From NCBI GenBank assembly GCA_910588935.1, contig CAJUSM010000067.1, positions 1-15,506 of the forward strand: a DNA stretch of 15,506 nt, given 5' to 3'. Shown here one piece after another: positions 7,432-14,649 of the stretch. The position numbers and the translations under genes were made by a program. Within the stretch, counting starts at the first letter, position 1; each line of letters begins with the position of its first letter. The notes beneath the pieces are model-generated. The model was not told the DNA's origin, did no database searches, and saw only the letters and a list, made by a program, of their open reading frames with translations. This stretch comes from an uncultured Oscillospiraceae bacterium. Lineage in GTDB: Bacteria; Bacillota; Clostridia; Oscillospirales; Acutalibacteraceae.

Positions 7432-7485
7432 ATAGTCCTCCAAAGGCAAAAGCCGGCGCGCATGGGGGATTTCTCCTCTCCCGCT

Positions 7486-8601
7486 TTATTTTCTATGGAA
7501 CAGCGTCTGACGAAAATACGCCCTGGCTGGGCCGGGGTCGTCCTTGGCCCCCAGCGCCTCTTTGGCCCGAAACACATCCAGCCCCGCCGCCCAAGCCTCC
7601 TTCACCCGCCCGGCCTTTGCTAGGCTCAGGGCCGCAAGGGTATCGTTCAGGGCAAAGCGCATCCGTACCCCGGCCTGGTAATCCTGGCCCTGATACTCCG
7701 GAACCTTCTCACCGGCGGCCGCCTGGGCATACCGCAGGGCAAAGGGGCTGCCCGCCTGCTCTGTTAATGGAAAACTGCCCCAAACCCGGGGATTCACCTC
7801 TAAAATCCTGCTGCCCTTAAACTCTACCATTGCCAGGCCCACAAAGTTAAAAGAGCGGAGCAGCCGGTAAGCGGCCTCCACCTTCTCTTCATTGTACACG
7901 CTCTCGCAGCAGGCAGAGGGCCCGCCTAGAATGGGGTATTCCCGCACCCGCTGGTGGCAAATGGCGGAGATAAGCCGGCCTGTTCCATCCAAAAGCAGGC
8001 TTGCCCCAAAGCCCGCCCCCTCTACCTTTTCCTGCACAATGGGCTTTGGGTCATACCGGGAGAGGGCCTGTACCGCCGCCTGGTATTCCTGGGCATGGTT
8101 GGCCACCCGGTACCGGTCTTGGGCCTTTAGTCCGAACTTTTCCCCGCAGCGGGGCTTTACCACCACCGGATACCGGTCCGGCTCGCCGGCAAATTCCTGG
8201 GGCACAGGGAGGCCCAGCTCCCGGGCCCGGCGGTGGACCTGCTCCTTATCGTTTAAGGCGTCCAGAACCGGCCCGGGGGCAACCAAAAAACGGGCGGCCT
8301 GGCGAAACTCTTCCTGACGTTTTGCCAAACAATTCAAGGTAACGGCGCCTACAGGGAACAGCACCGGGCTTTGAAACTCCCTGCACAAAGCCAGCAGCCG
8401 GGCAGGGTAATCCGGGTTCTGGGCAGAGCCCGCCAGCCACCGGGAACAGGCAAACCGGGAGAAAAAGGCAGGAGGCGGGGCTTTTACGTCATCCTGGGCC
8501 TGGGCGGCGATCACCTGCCAGCCAGCCCGGCCTAACGCCCGGATAACCGCAATAGAGCTGCGGTATTTACAGTCGGTAACAATCGCAATTTTTTGGGGCA
8601 T
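7486..8601 (-). CDS. ATP-grasp ligase (predicted carboxylate-amine ligase)
   Basis: A 371-residue protein. The ATG at 8601 is chosen because AAAGGAG lies seven bases upstream; an in-frame start 36 bases earlier lacks such a site. An N-terminal pre-ATP-grasp Rossmann-like domain (IAIVTD start, about 1-110) is followed by NDK (118-120), the nucleotide-binding VVVKPRCGEKFGL (146-158), QEKVEG (190-195), and the metal-binding acidic residues of MVEF (Glu260) and LEVNPRVWGS (267-276). This layout fits COG3919-like predicted ATP-grasp enzymes related to the carbamoyl-phosphate synthase large subunit. ATP-grasp enzymes join a carboxylate to an amine through an acyl-phosphate. The neighbours (two glycosyltransferases and a deacetylase) suggest the amine may be an amino sugar; the substrate cannot be read from the sequence. 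It follows the GT2 gene by 54 nt. Confidence 0.85.
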   Translation of the reverse strand: MPQKIAIVTDCKYRSSIAVIRALGRAGWQVIAAQAQDDVKAPPPAFFSRFACSRWLAGSAQNPDYPARLLALCREFQSPVLFPVGAVTLNCLAKRQEEFRQAARFLVAPGPVLDALNDKEQVHRRARELGLPVPQEFAGEPDRYPVVVKPRCGEKFGLKAQDRYRVANHAQEYQAAVQALSRYDPKPIVQEKVEGAGFGASLLLDGTGRLISAICHQRVREYPILGGPSACCESVYNEEKVEAAYRLLRSFNFVGLAMVEFKGSRILEVNPRVWGSFPLTEQAGSPFALRYAQAAAGEKVPEYQGQDYQAGVRMRFALNDTLAALSLAKAGRVKEAWAAGLDVFRAKEALGAKDDPGPARAYFRQTLFHRK

Positions 8602-8655
8602 AGACAGCTCCTTTCCAGAACAGGGGAAATAAAGCACAGCAACCGGCAGGGCGCT

Positions 8656-9645
8656 TTAGGTGGGGGCCTTCTCTCCCCCGCCCCGCTCCTTATCTTCCCG
8701 CTGATCAAAGCCGCCCTTCTCTCCCAAAATATAGATTGGCCTGCGCTTTGTCTCCAAATAGGTTTTCGCCAAATATTGGCCTATAATCCCCAAAGACAGC
8801 TGGATAGAGCCGCCGATTAGCAGCAAAAGGCAGGCCAAGGTGGGAAAGCCCGCCACTGGGTCTCCCCAAAGAATTGTCTTAATAAAAATATATAGCATTC
8901 CCACAAAAGCCGCCAGGCAAAACAATATCCCCCATACCGAGGCAATGGAAAGGGGCGCGGTGGAAAAGGCAATAATCCCCTCTACAGAGTAGAGCAGCAG
9001 CTTCCAGAAGGACCAACAGGTCTCCCCTGCCACCCGTTCCACATTCTCGTAGGGGAGCCATTTGGTGGAAAAGCCCACCCAGCCGAAAATCCCTTTGGAA
9101 AACCGGTTGTATTCCCCCATGCGCAGCAGGGCGTTTACGGCTGGGCGGGAGAGCATCCGGAAATCGGAGGCCCCGTCTACAAATTCCGCTTTAGAAATCT
9201 TGTTGATCAGCCGGTAAAACAGCCGGGCCAAAAGGGAGCGGATAGGGGGCTCCCCTTTTCGGGAAACCCGGCGGGCCGCCGCAATTTCATAGCCCTCTTG
9301 GGCAATGGCCAGGTACATCTCCTCCAGCATGGCCGGGGGATGCTGGAGATCCGCGTCCATTACCGCCACATAGTCCCCCCGGGCGTGCTCAAAGCCAGCG
9401 AACAGCGCCGCCTCTTTCCCAAAGTTTCGGGAAAAGGAGAGATAGCGCACCCGCCTGTCCGCCTGGGCAAAGTCCCGCAGCAGGGCCAGGGTGCTGTCTT
9501 GAGAACCATCGTCCACAAACAGGAACTCGCTTTCCAGCCGATGGTCCGCCCGCAGCTTGTCCGCCGCTTTCTGCATCTCCGGCAAAAAGCAGGGAAGAGC
9601 CGCCTCTTCGTTATAACAGGGCACAACAACCGAAAGGGTTTTCAC
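8656..9645 (-). CDS. GtrB/DPM1-like GT2 glycosyltransferase
   Basis: A 329-residue protein. The start is taken as the GTG at 9645, because AGGAGG lies seven bases before it and the protein then begins with the family-typical MKTLSVVVPCYNEE. The cytosolic GT-A domain shows VVVPCYNEE (6-14), VDDGSQDS (44-51), the DAD metal/nucleotide motif (97-99) followed by LQHPP, and RFSKGIFGW (181-189). Two C-terminal membrane hairpin segments (about 232-256 and 265-293) follow. This is the architecture of GtrB, ArnC and YkcC-type enzymes that transfer a hexose from a nucleotide sugar to undecaprenyl phosphate. The ribosome binding site overlaps the stop codon of the upstream GtrII-like gene, so the two are coupled. 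This pairing (GtrB with GtrII) is the classic arrangement for glycan glucosylation outside the membrane. Confidence 0.92.
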   Translation of the reverse strand: MKTLSVVVPCYNEEAALPCFLPEMQKAADKLRADHRLESEFLFVDDGSQDSTLALLRDFAQADRRVRYLSFSRNFGKEAALFAGFEHARGDYVAVMDADLQHPPAMLEEMYLAIAQEGYEIAAARRVSRKGEPPIRSLLARLFYRLINKISKAEFVDGASDFRMLSRPAVNALLRMGEYNRFSKGIFGWVGFSTKWLPYENVERVAGETCWSFWKLLLYSVEGIIAFSTAPLSIASVWGILFCLAAFVGMLYIFIKTILWGDPVAGFPTLACLLLLIGGSIQLSLGIIGQYLAKTYLETKRRPIYILGEKGGFDQREDKERGGGEKAPT

Positions 9646-9656
9646 GCAGGTTCCTC

Positions 9657-11266
9657 CTAGCCGCCATAGTGAATCAGATCCCACTTTTCATCCAGCTTTA
9701 CCAAAATAACCCCCTGGTATACCCGGATGGAATCCTGAGCCGGGTATACAGACATCTCCTCCAGCACGCCTGATTCCATAATCTCCTGGCGCTGCTCCAG
9801 GGAGGCGCAGCGCTTTTGGCCGCCAAGAAAAGCCCGAAGAAATGGAGTGCCGCAGTACTGGTTTACCAAAGAGGTGTGCATACCAGGGAATTCCTCCAGC
9901 TGGGGGAAGGGCACCCAGCCGCCCTGGGTATCTTTGCCAAAGCCCGCCAGCACAATGGGGGTATCCGGGGTATATTCCTCCATGGCCTCCAGCCGGGTAA
10001 GAATCCGGTTGGCCAGGGCATAGCTGTTCTCGTAATTTAGCTGTACCCGAAGATACCCGGCGTTGGTCAGGCAAAAATCATTCCACAGTAAAATTCCGCA
10101 GAGGGCCAGAACCGCAGACATTGGTGCCTGCCAGAGCCACCCTGTTTTCCTCCTATCCGCCTTTTCCTTCCCCAGCCAGGCGCAAAGGGCAGAAAGCTCT
10201 TGGGCGGCCATCTCCAACAGCTTTAAAACGAATACAAATACCAGTACAAAGGAATACTCCATCAGCAGATTGGTCTCTGTCTGCCCGGCGGCGATCACAC
10301 AGATCAAGTTTAGGGCCACAGGCGCCAAGCCCGCCCCCAGGCAGGCCAAGGCAAGCCTGAAGGGCCGCCGGTAAATTTTTCGCCTGATCAGCAAAAACAG
10401 GGCGCAGCCCCCGGCAAAGCCCAGCAGCACCCGCTGAACCCCCTGCATCTCTGGGGTTAAGAAAGCGCTGTTCCAAAAAAAGTCCAGAAAGCTCCGGTAG
10501 GTTTCCGGCAGGGCGCGGACATAGTCCATTGCCCCGCTGTTCAGGGCCTGAGACATGTTCCTGTAGTTGGAAAGCTCCTGGCGGTTAACCGCTAAAAGCG
10601 CCCGCAGCACCCCCCTGTACAGCACCAGCCCGCCGGCCGACGCCGCAATATACCTTAGGCCCCGAAAAAGCAGAGAGCCCAGCGCCTCTCCCTCTAGCAG
10701 CAGCACCAGACAGTCCAGCAAAAAAAGGCCCACAGCATAACACACAAACGACTGGTAAATCCCTGTGCCCAAGGCAATTAGCACGGCAGAAAGCACCCAG
10801 CCAAACCGCCAGCGCTTGCCCGCGTACACCCCGCCGGCATTGAGCAGCAGGGCAAAAAAGTACGCGTCGGCAGTGTAAAGATAGGGAAAAACACAGCACA
10901 CCGAGGGAAACGCCACCAGAAAACCAGCTGTTAACACAATGCACAGCCGGCTGTGTATGCCAAGCACCGCCACAGTAATCCCGGCGGTGCAGGCCAAGGC
11001 AAATACTGTTAGCAGGGCAATTACCACAGGCATCTCGTAGCACCAGCTAAACTGGGAAAAAAGCCTAGGGACCATCGCCCGCTGGTAATGTGCTCGTTGG
11101 CCGTGCGCAGGCTTACCACCCCATCATGGTTGATCAGCAGGTTGGAAAACACAAAAAGATGCGCCACAAAGCCCATGGCCATAGCAGAGAGAAAGCCTAG
11201 CCTGGCCTCCTTGGAGATTTTTGCCCACAGCCCCTCTAAATTGGGCCATACCCGGTTTTCCGGCAT
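9657..11266 (-). pseudogene. GtrII-like membrane glucosyltransferase, frameshifted
   Basis: Two overlapping frames together encode one protein of about 536 residues. The first (11266 to about 11057) has a strong ribosome binding site (AGGAGGTG) and gives residues 1-70, including INHDG (45-49) and ITSGRW (60-65), hallmarks of the Glucos_trans_II family. It then runs into a stop after RCLW. The second frame (to 9657) continues with SQFSWCYEMPVV, many membrane helices and a C-terminal extracytoplasmic domain. The frames join at a T6 run (plus 11057-11062); one more T would restore a continuous FFSQFSW reading. The family moves a sugar from a polyprenyl carrier to a surface glycan. All other parts of the gene look intact, so this is a recent loss, a phase-variable state or a sequencing error. 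It is the first gene of the operon, and the GtrB-like partner follows after 11 nt. Confidence 0.8.
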
Positions 11267-11320
11267 TGCCCCACCTCCTTTTCAGCGGATATCCCGCCGG
11301 CCGCCTTCGCTTCTGTGGAT

Positions 11321-11349
11321 ATTATACCACTTTAAGCCGCTATATGCAA
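11321..11349 (-). promoter_or_regulatory. SigA promoter of the glycan operon
   Basis: On the - strand TTGCAT (plus 11344-11349), a 17-base spacer and an extended -10 TGGTATAAT (hexamer at plus 11321-11326). It lies immediately downstream of the spoIVB terminator and about 55 bases before the GtrII-like start, so the operon is independent of the sporulation gene. Confidence 0.8.
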
Positions 11350-11351
11350 GA

Positions 11352-11386
11352 AAAAGCCAGGCACTCTCTGGGAATGCCCGGCTTTT
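11352..11386 (-). terminator. Terminator of spoIVB
   Basis: A 12-pair stem with one wobble (11352-11363 with 11375-11386) ends in a T5 run on the - strand, 15 bases beyond the stop codon. It separates spoIVB from the glycan operon promoter. Confidence 0.85.
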
Positions 11387-11400
11387 CCTCTCTCCACGGT

Positions 11401-12552
11401 TTACGCCGCGTCCTGTGTTTTAGCCTCTTCTGTTTGCGCAATTGCTCTGCCCTGCTCCACCATAGTTTCAGCAAATATCCCGTATCCCATGGTGGGGTCA
11501 TCGGTAAACACATGGGTCACCGCCCCGCAGAGCTTCCCGTCTTGGAGGATGGGCGCGCCGCTCATCCCCTGAACAATGCCCCCTGTCATCTCCAGCAGCC
11601 GGGCGTCTGTCACCTTGAGCACCAGGTTTTTGGTGGGCTGATCTCCGCCGTTCACCCGCCTAATCTCCCCATCGTAAAGCTTGGGGCCAGAGGGATCAAT
11701 GCTGGCCAGAATCTTTACTGGCCCGGAACGCACCGTTTCCTTTTCCATTACCAGCACAGGTTCTCCCTGGGGAGGCTGGTCAAGGGTGCCATACACGCCG
11801 GTTTCGTTGTTGTCCCACAGGCTGCCTAAGGCCTCGTCAGAGGCAAAGTACCCCCGCAGCTGGCCAGGACGGTCCGGCAGGCCCCGTATAATGCCGCACA
11901 GGGTAATGGCCGCGGGCTCCCCGCTTTTTAAGGACATCACGTTTCCTGCGTCGGCATCGCAAATACCATGGCCCAAGCCTCCAAAGCCGCCGGTTTTCGG
12001 GTCGTAAAAGGACAGGGTGCCTACCCCCGCCGCGCTGTCCCGGACCCACATACCGGTTTTGAAGGAGCCCTCCCCAAACACTGGGGTTACACAGGCCTCA
12101 AAATCCTCGTCCCCTCTGCGCACCCGAAAAACCACTGGCTCCCCCTGGCTTTTGCCGATATACCTAGCCAGAGCCTGGTTGCTCTGTATCTCCATGCCAT
12201 TGGCCTCCAGCAGGTAATCTCCCGGCTTTAACCCCGCCTCTGCCGCCGGGCAGCACACCCCAGAAGCAGTATAAATATCAGAAAGGGAGGCAACAATAAC
12301 CCCATCGGTAAACAGCTTAATACCAAAGGCCTGGCCCAGAGGCACTACATACTGATCTCCCGGCGCTTCCCGCCGCACCGGAGGCACCGGGGCGGAAACC
12401 GGCTCTGCCTGGGGCATTTCGGTTTCTCCTTGGTCCAGGCCCAGCAGCCCCAGCGTGGCCAACATGCACAGGGCTGTAAGCCCCACACTGCCGGCAAAGG
12501 TCCGCAGGGCCTGGCACAAAGGCGCTTTCCATAATTTCGATTTTTTCACCAT
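11401..12552 (-). CDS. spoIVB: SpoIVB serine peptidase (sporulation stage IV)
   Basis: A 383-residue protein of family S55. A short basic N-terminus and one membrane segment (about 21-39) direct it across the forespore membrane. A PDZ domain follows (about 70-157). The peptidase domain has MWVRDSAAGVGTLSFYDP (169-185), the catalytic His in GLGHGI (His195), Asp316 in VTDARLL and the nucleophile Ser331 in GGIVQGMSGAP, followed by GAVTHVFTDDPTMGYGIF. In Bacillus subtilis the protease is made in the forespore and triggers SigK activation through SpoIVFA; clostridia keep the enzyme even where that checkpoint differs. Here it is monocistronic, without recN or spo0A beside it in this window. I could not identify a convincing SigF or SigG promoter upstream. 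It marks the organism as a spore former. Confidence 0.95.
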   Translation of the reverse strand: MVKKSKLWKAPLCQALRTFAGSVGLTALCMLATLGLLGLDQGETEMPQAEPVSAPVPPVRREAPGDQYVVPLGQAFGIKLFTDGVIVASLSDIYTASGVCCPAAEAGLKPGDYLLEANGMEIQSNQALARYIGKSQGEPVVFRVRRGDEDFEACVTPVFGEGSFKTGMWVRDSAAGVGTLSFYDPKTGGFGGLGHGICDADAGNVMSLKSGEPAAITLCGIIRGLPDRPGQLRGYFASDEALGSLWDNNETGVYGTLDQPPQGEPVLVMEKETVRSGPVKILASIDPSGPKLYDGEIRRVNGGDQPTKNLVLKVTDARLLEMTGGIVQGMSGAPILQDGKLCGAVTHVFTDDPTMGYGIFAETMVEQGRAIAQTEEAKTQDAA

Positions 12553-12611
12553 GTTTCACCCTTTTCTGGAGCACAGACTAAAAGCCGTCAGGCTGGCCTA
12601 TAAAACGAAGC

Positions 12612-12634
12612 CCGGGCTTTTTGCCCCGGTTTTT
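12612..12634 (+). terminator. Possible attenuator-like hairpin before the small basic ORF
   Basis: CCGGG (12612-12616) pairs with CCCGG (12625-12629) and is followed by T5 (12630-12634). It lies 25 bases upstream of the small ORF start and between divergent genes. The stem is short but GC-only. It could stop + strand transcripts entering from the spoIVB side or attenuate the small gene. Confidence 0.4.
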
Positions 12635-12658
12635 AATCTGCCACAGGAAAAGGGAATT

Positions 12659-12856
12659 ATGATGGAAATTAAAAACGCCCCTGCACTTCACATGCAGGAG
12701 CGGGAATTTGTGGTCTGCCGCAACTACCGGGCAAAGCGGATGGCATACCGCGAGGTTTTTGCCGCGGCCCGCGACTCCGGCTGTTGCCGGTCTCGCCCGG
12801 TAGAAGGGACAGTAAAAGTTCGAACTTTGAAAAATGTAAAAGTTGATGAGTATTGA
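12659..12856 (+). CDS. Unrecognised small basic protein
   Basis: A 65-residue product (MMEIKNAPALHMQEREF...). Two consecutive ATGs (12659 and 12662) follow GGAAAAGGG, a plausible ribosome binding site. The frame is open further upstream into the spoIVB start, but that part is antisense and lacks a ribosome binding site. The protein is rich in Arg and Lys, has a CRNYRAKRMAYREVF helix-like stretch, a Cys-Cys pair, and ends KVRTLKNVKVDEY. I recognise no family. The 3' end of the frame carries a 14-base palindrome (12815-12828) and a direct repeat, so part of the signal may be regulatory DNA instead of coding. It is divergent from spoIVB. Confidence 0.4.
   Translation: MMEIKNAPALHMQEREFVVCRNYRAKRMAYREVFAAARDSGCCRSRPVEGTVKVRTLKNVKVDEY
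12815..12828. repeat. Perfect 14-base palindrome with flanking direct repeats
   Basis: AAAGTTCGAACTTT is a perfect palindrome. The nine-base direct repeat GTAAAAGTT occurs at 12812-12820 and again at 12836-12844, 24 bases apart. This density within the 3' end of a tiny ORF looks like a protein-binding site. No regulator gene is adjacent. Confidence 0.5.
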
Positions 12857-12868
12857 CAATAATTGTTA
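12854..12868. promoter_or_regulatory. 7-1-7 inverted repeat resembling a Fur-family operator
   Basis: TGACAATAATTGTTA is a quasi-palindrome with the 7-1-7 layout used by Fur, PerR and Zur. It departs from the Fur consensus mainly by a symmetric T-to-C/A-to-G change. It overlaps the stop codon of the small basic ORF and a TTGACA hexamer without a matching -10. The assignment is speculative because no metal-related gene is in the window. Confidence 0.2.
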
Positions 12869-13285
12869 GTTCAGCGCCCTATTGGGCGGCTGGTGCAATC
12901 TCTTAGCTTTTCACCTCCTTTGCTTTCGATGTCATTAGTCTACCCCCCAATTATGTCCTGGGTTTCAAGGGTTTTTGAAGAAAAGGTTAGTATTTCGTGA
13001 ACACTTTTTAAACGGATTATGCAAAGTGCCGAAATCCGACAGGATATCCGCAAAACCGAGGATTTCCCCAAGTCAAATCCCAAGTGAATTCAGCTGCAGC
13101 CAGGCCCGCATGGGGACTGTGTGGCGCTCCCGCTCCGACGCTTCGGCAGCCCTCTATAGAGGAAAGGCGCAGAAATAAGGCCGCCCCATCCCACCCTCCC
13201 TTCTTGCCCGGTGCTGGCACATCCAGAAAAGGCCCCCCTTTTTCTTACCCTCTAAGTTTTTTTGCAAAAAAGCCCGAAAAAAAGC
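12869..13285. other. Region without a recognisable gene
   Basis: No frame here looks coding. Visible are a small hairpin (CGCCC 12875-12879 with GGGCG 12884-12888), an unused - strand ribosome-binding-like AAAGGAGGTGAAA (plus about 12909-12921), a 12-base palindrome CCTCTATAGAGG (13151-13162), and an A/T-rich stretch with TTTTTTGCAAAAAA just ahead of the tRNA promoter. The - strand ribosome-binding site leads only into a 10-codon frame starting with TTG. Confidence 0.6.
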
Positions 13286-13314
13286 TTGACATTTGCCGGG
13301 ACAAGAGATATAAT
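13286..13314 (+). promoter_or_regulatory. Promoter of the tRNA unit
   Basis: A consensus TTGACA (13286-13291), a 17-base spacer and TATAAT (13309-13314), preceded by A-rich DNA that could act as an UP element. Transcription would start about 15 bases before the mature tRNA-Thr, as expected for stable RNA genes. Confidence 0.9.
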
Positions 13315-13335
13315 AAGCAAGCACGAAAGAGAGTT

Positions 13336-13411
13336 GCTGGTGTAGCTCAGTTGGTAGAGCAGCTGATTTGTAATCAGCAGGTCAGGGGTTCGAGTCCGTT
13401 CACCAGCTCCA
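13336..13411 (+). tRNA. tRNA-Thr (anticodon UGU)
   Basis: A 76-nt cloverleaf with encoded CCA. The acceptor stem GCTGGTG/CACCAGC pairs perfectly, the D arm GCTC/GAGC is normal, and the anticodon stem GCTGA/TCAGC encloses TTTGTAA, giving the anticodon TGT. The T arm reads AGGGG-TTCGAGT-CCGTT, which leaves a G-G mismatch at positions 51-63 where most tRNAs pair. It heads a two-tRNA transcript. Confidence 0.95.
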
Positions 13412-13420
13412 AACTGGGCG

Positions 13421-13445
13421 GTCCGGCTCGAGGACGAGGCCGGAC
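13421..13445 (+). other. Spacer hairpin between the two tRNAs
   Basis: GTCCGGCTCG pairs with CGAGGCCGGAC around the loop AGGA, with one bulged G. Lacking a T-run it is unlikely to terminate transcription; it may help present the precursor for tRNA end processing. Confidence 0.5.
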
Positions 13446-13473
13446 AAGCCTTGTATAAAATTTCATAATTTAT

Positions 13474-13558
13474 GGGGGAGTTCCCGAGTGGCCAAAGGGG
13501 GCAGACTGTAAATCTGTTGTCGACGACTTCAGTGGTTCGAATCCACTCTCCCCCACCA
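13474..13558 (+). tRNA. tRNA-Tyr (anticodon GUA)
   Basis: An 85-nt class II tRNA with encoded CCA. The acceptor stem GGGGGAG/CTCCCCC pairs perfectly. The anticodon stem encloses CTGTAAA, giving GTA. A long variable arm with GTC/GAC pairing follows, and the T arm is AGTGG-TTCGAAT-CCACT. It is the second gene of the tRNA-Thr unit. Confidence 0.95.
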
Positions 13559-13565
13559 AAGACTG

Positions 13566-13600
13566 AGAAACCGCATGATTGTGCGGTTTCTTTGCTTTTT
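13566..13600 (+). terminator. Terminator of the tRNA unit
   Basis: A perfect ten-pair stem, AGAAACCGCA (13566-13575) with TGCGGTTTCT (13582-13591), is followed by TTGCTTTTT. It begins eight bases after the tRNA-Tyr 3' end. Confidence 0.85.
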
Positions 13601-13923
13601 CTTAAGGCCGCCGGTTTGACTTTTGCAGTGCCCTAGCACGGCGCGGCCTTGTTTCTGTGCTGTTTGTGTTCTGCATATCTGTGTGGATATTGCGGATAAA
13701 TTTCCGGCTTGCTTTTTTGTGTTGGCTCTGCCCGGGCTTACTCGCTTTTTGTCCTGACCCACACCCCAGTCTCGCCTGCCGGCTCGGTGGGTTCGCACAT
13801 GAGCGCCACTGGCGCTCGCTCACCCCACACGCGGAAATAAACGGAAATGGCTGGGTACTTCCGGGGAGGAAGTTCCAGCCGTTTTTAATAAGTTTTACAT
13901 AATCAAAAATGTGGAGAAAGTAC
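13601..13923. other. tRNA-flanking region without a gene
   Basis: No reading frame here is convincing. It contains a perfect hairpin GAGCGCC-ACT-GGCGCTC (13801-13817) and a second strong hairpin at 13849-13880 followed by a T5 run. Base composition shifts from GC-rich to AT-rich at about 13880, just before the S51-like gene, which may mark the edge of inserted DNA. Confidence 0.55.
13849..13886 (+). terminator. Terminator-like hairpin ahead of the S51-like gene
   Basis: GGCTGG and ACTTCC (13849-13862) pair with GGAAGT and CCAGCC (13868-13880), with a small internal loop, followed by GTTTTT. It lies 38 bases before the next start codon. It may insulate the S51-like gene from tRNA read-through or attenuate that gene. 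Confidence 0.6.
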
Positions 13924-14649
13924 ATGAAACTATTCCTGACAAGTAAGATTGGTGCAACTATTCATAGAAATGGATTACGAACCCCAGGAAAAATTGATAA
14001 TCGCTGGGGATTCTCAACACATTTCAAGGAAACGGTGAAGTCGACAAAGCAGATGATTTACATTTCTTGCTCCCCGGAAAACAACGAAAGGGTATCGGAT
14101 TGGTTTGATAATACCATTGCCGCATTGGATAAAGCTAAGATTCATTTTGAGAGAAACATTTTGGTTAACGGTCAAAACGCAATGCTCTTAGGTGAGTTGA
14201 TAGGGCAAAGTGACGTGGTTTTTCTGTCTGGAGGGCATCTGCCTACTCAGAACCAATTTTTCCAGGACATTAAGCTAAAGGCGTGGTTATCCAATTTCAA
14301 CGGCGTAATAGTTGCACAAAGTGCTGGCAGTATGAATTGCGCGGGAACAGTATATGTGTGTCCAGAGTTGCCAGGCGAAAGTGTAGACTCGAATTTTCAA
14401 CGTTTCCGACCAGGGCTTGGAATTACGGATATCAATATTATCCCGCATTACAACGATAACCGAGATCTAATACTTGATGGAAAAAAATTCTATGAGGAGA
14501 TTGTTGCCCCGGACACATTTCTAATCCCACTATATGTTCTTTCAGATGGAGCATACTTCTATATACACAATAAAGAAACAGAGGCCTTTGGAGAGATTTA
14601 CCTTTTTAAAGAAGGAAAATGGGAACAGATTTCGGGCTTTACTTCATGA
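13924..14649 (+). CDS. Peptidase S51-like (PepE-type, class I amidotransferase fold) protein
   Basis: A 241-residue protein. The ATG at 13924 is preferred over one 15 bases upstream because GGAG lies seven bases before it and the product then starts MKLFLTS, typical of the family. Motifs are VVFLSGG (98-104), a nucleophile elbow AQSAGSM (131-137, Ser133) and PHY (174-176, His175), in the order seen in dipeptidase E and related S51 proteins. Dipeptidase E hydrolyses N-terminal Asp dipeptides in the cytosol; many relatives have other or unknown substrates, so only the fold and likely serine nucleophile are claimed. The gene is visibly richer in A/T than the core genes to its left and lies between a tRNA unit and an integrase remnant. 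That suggests horizontal acquisition. Confidence 0.85.
   Translation: MKLFLTSKIGATIHRNGLRTPGKIDNRWGFSTHFKETVKSTKQMIYISCSPENNERVSDWFDNTIAALDKAKIHFERNILVNGQNAMLLGELIGQSDVVFLSGGHLPTQNQFFQDIKLKAWLSNFNGVIVAQSAGSMNCAGTVYVCPELPGESVDSNFQRFRPGLGITDINIIPHYNDNRDLILDGKKFYEEIVAPDTFLIPLYVLSDGAYFYIHNKETEAFGEIYLFKEGKWEQISGFTS

Noticed and set aside
11050..11075. Programmed -1 ribosomal frameshifting in the GtrII-like gene
   Set aside because: The codons at the junction are GGC TTT TTT CCC. Slipping back by one would pair the first Phe tRNA with CTT, a poor match to the X-XXY-YYZ rule, and six T are few for transcriptional slippage. Mutation or phase variation is more likely.
12455..12658. Upstream extension of the small basic ORF
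   Set aside because: This part is antisense to the spoIVB start, has no ribosome binding site and would cross a terminator-like hairpin; the ATG at 12659 is better supported.
12578..12859. 93-codon - strand frame opposite the small basic ORF
   Set aside because: No ribosome binding site precedes its ATG, and it reads through the GC hairpin. The + strand frame has the better start and composition.
13529..13798. 89-codon - strand frame ending in GRVDSNH
   Set aside because: Its end is the reverse complement of the tRNA-Tyr 3' half, a common false gene call; the rest lies over the tRNA terminator and has no ribosome binding site or family match.
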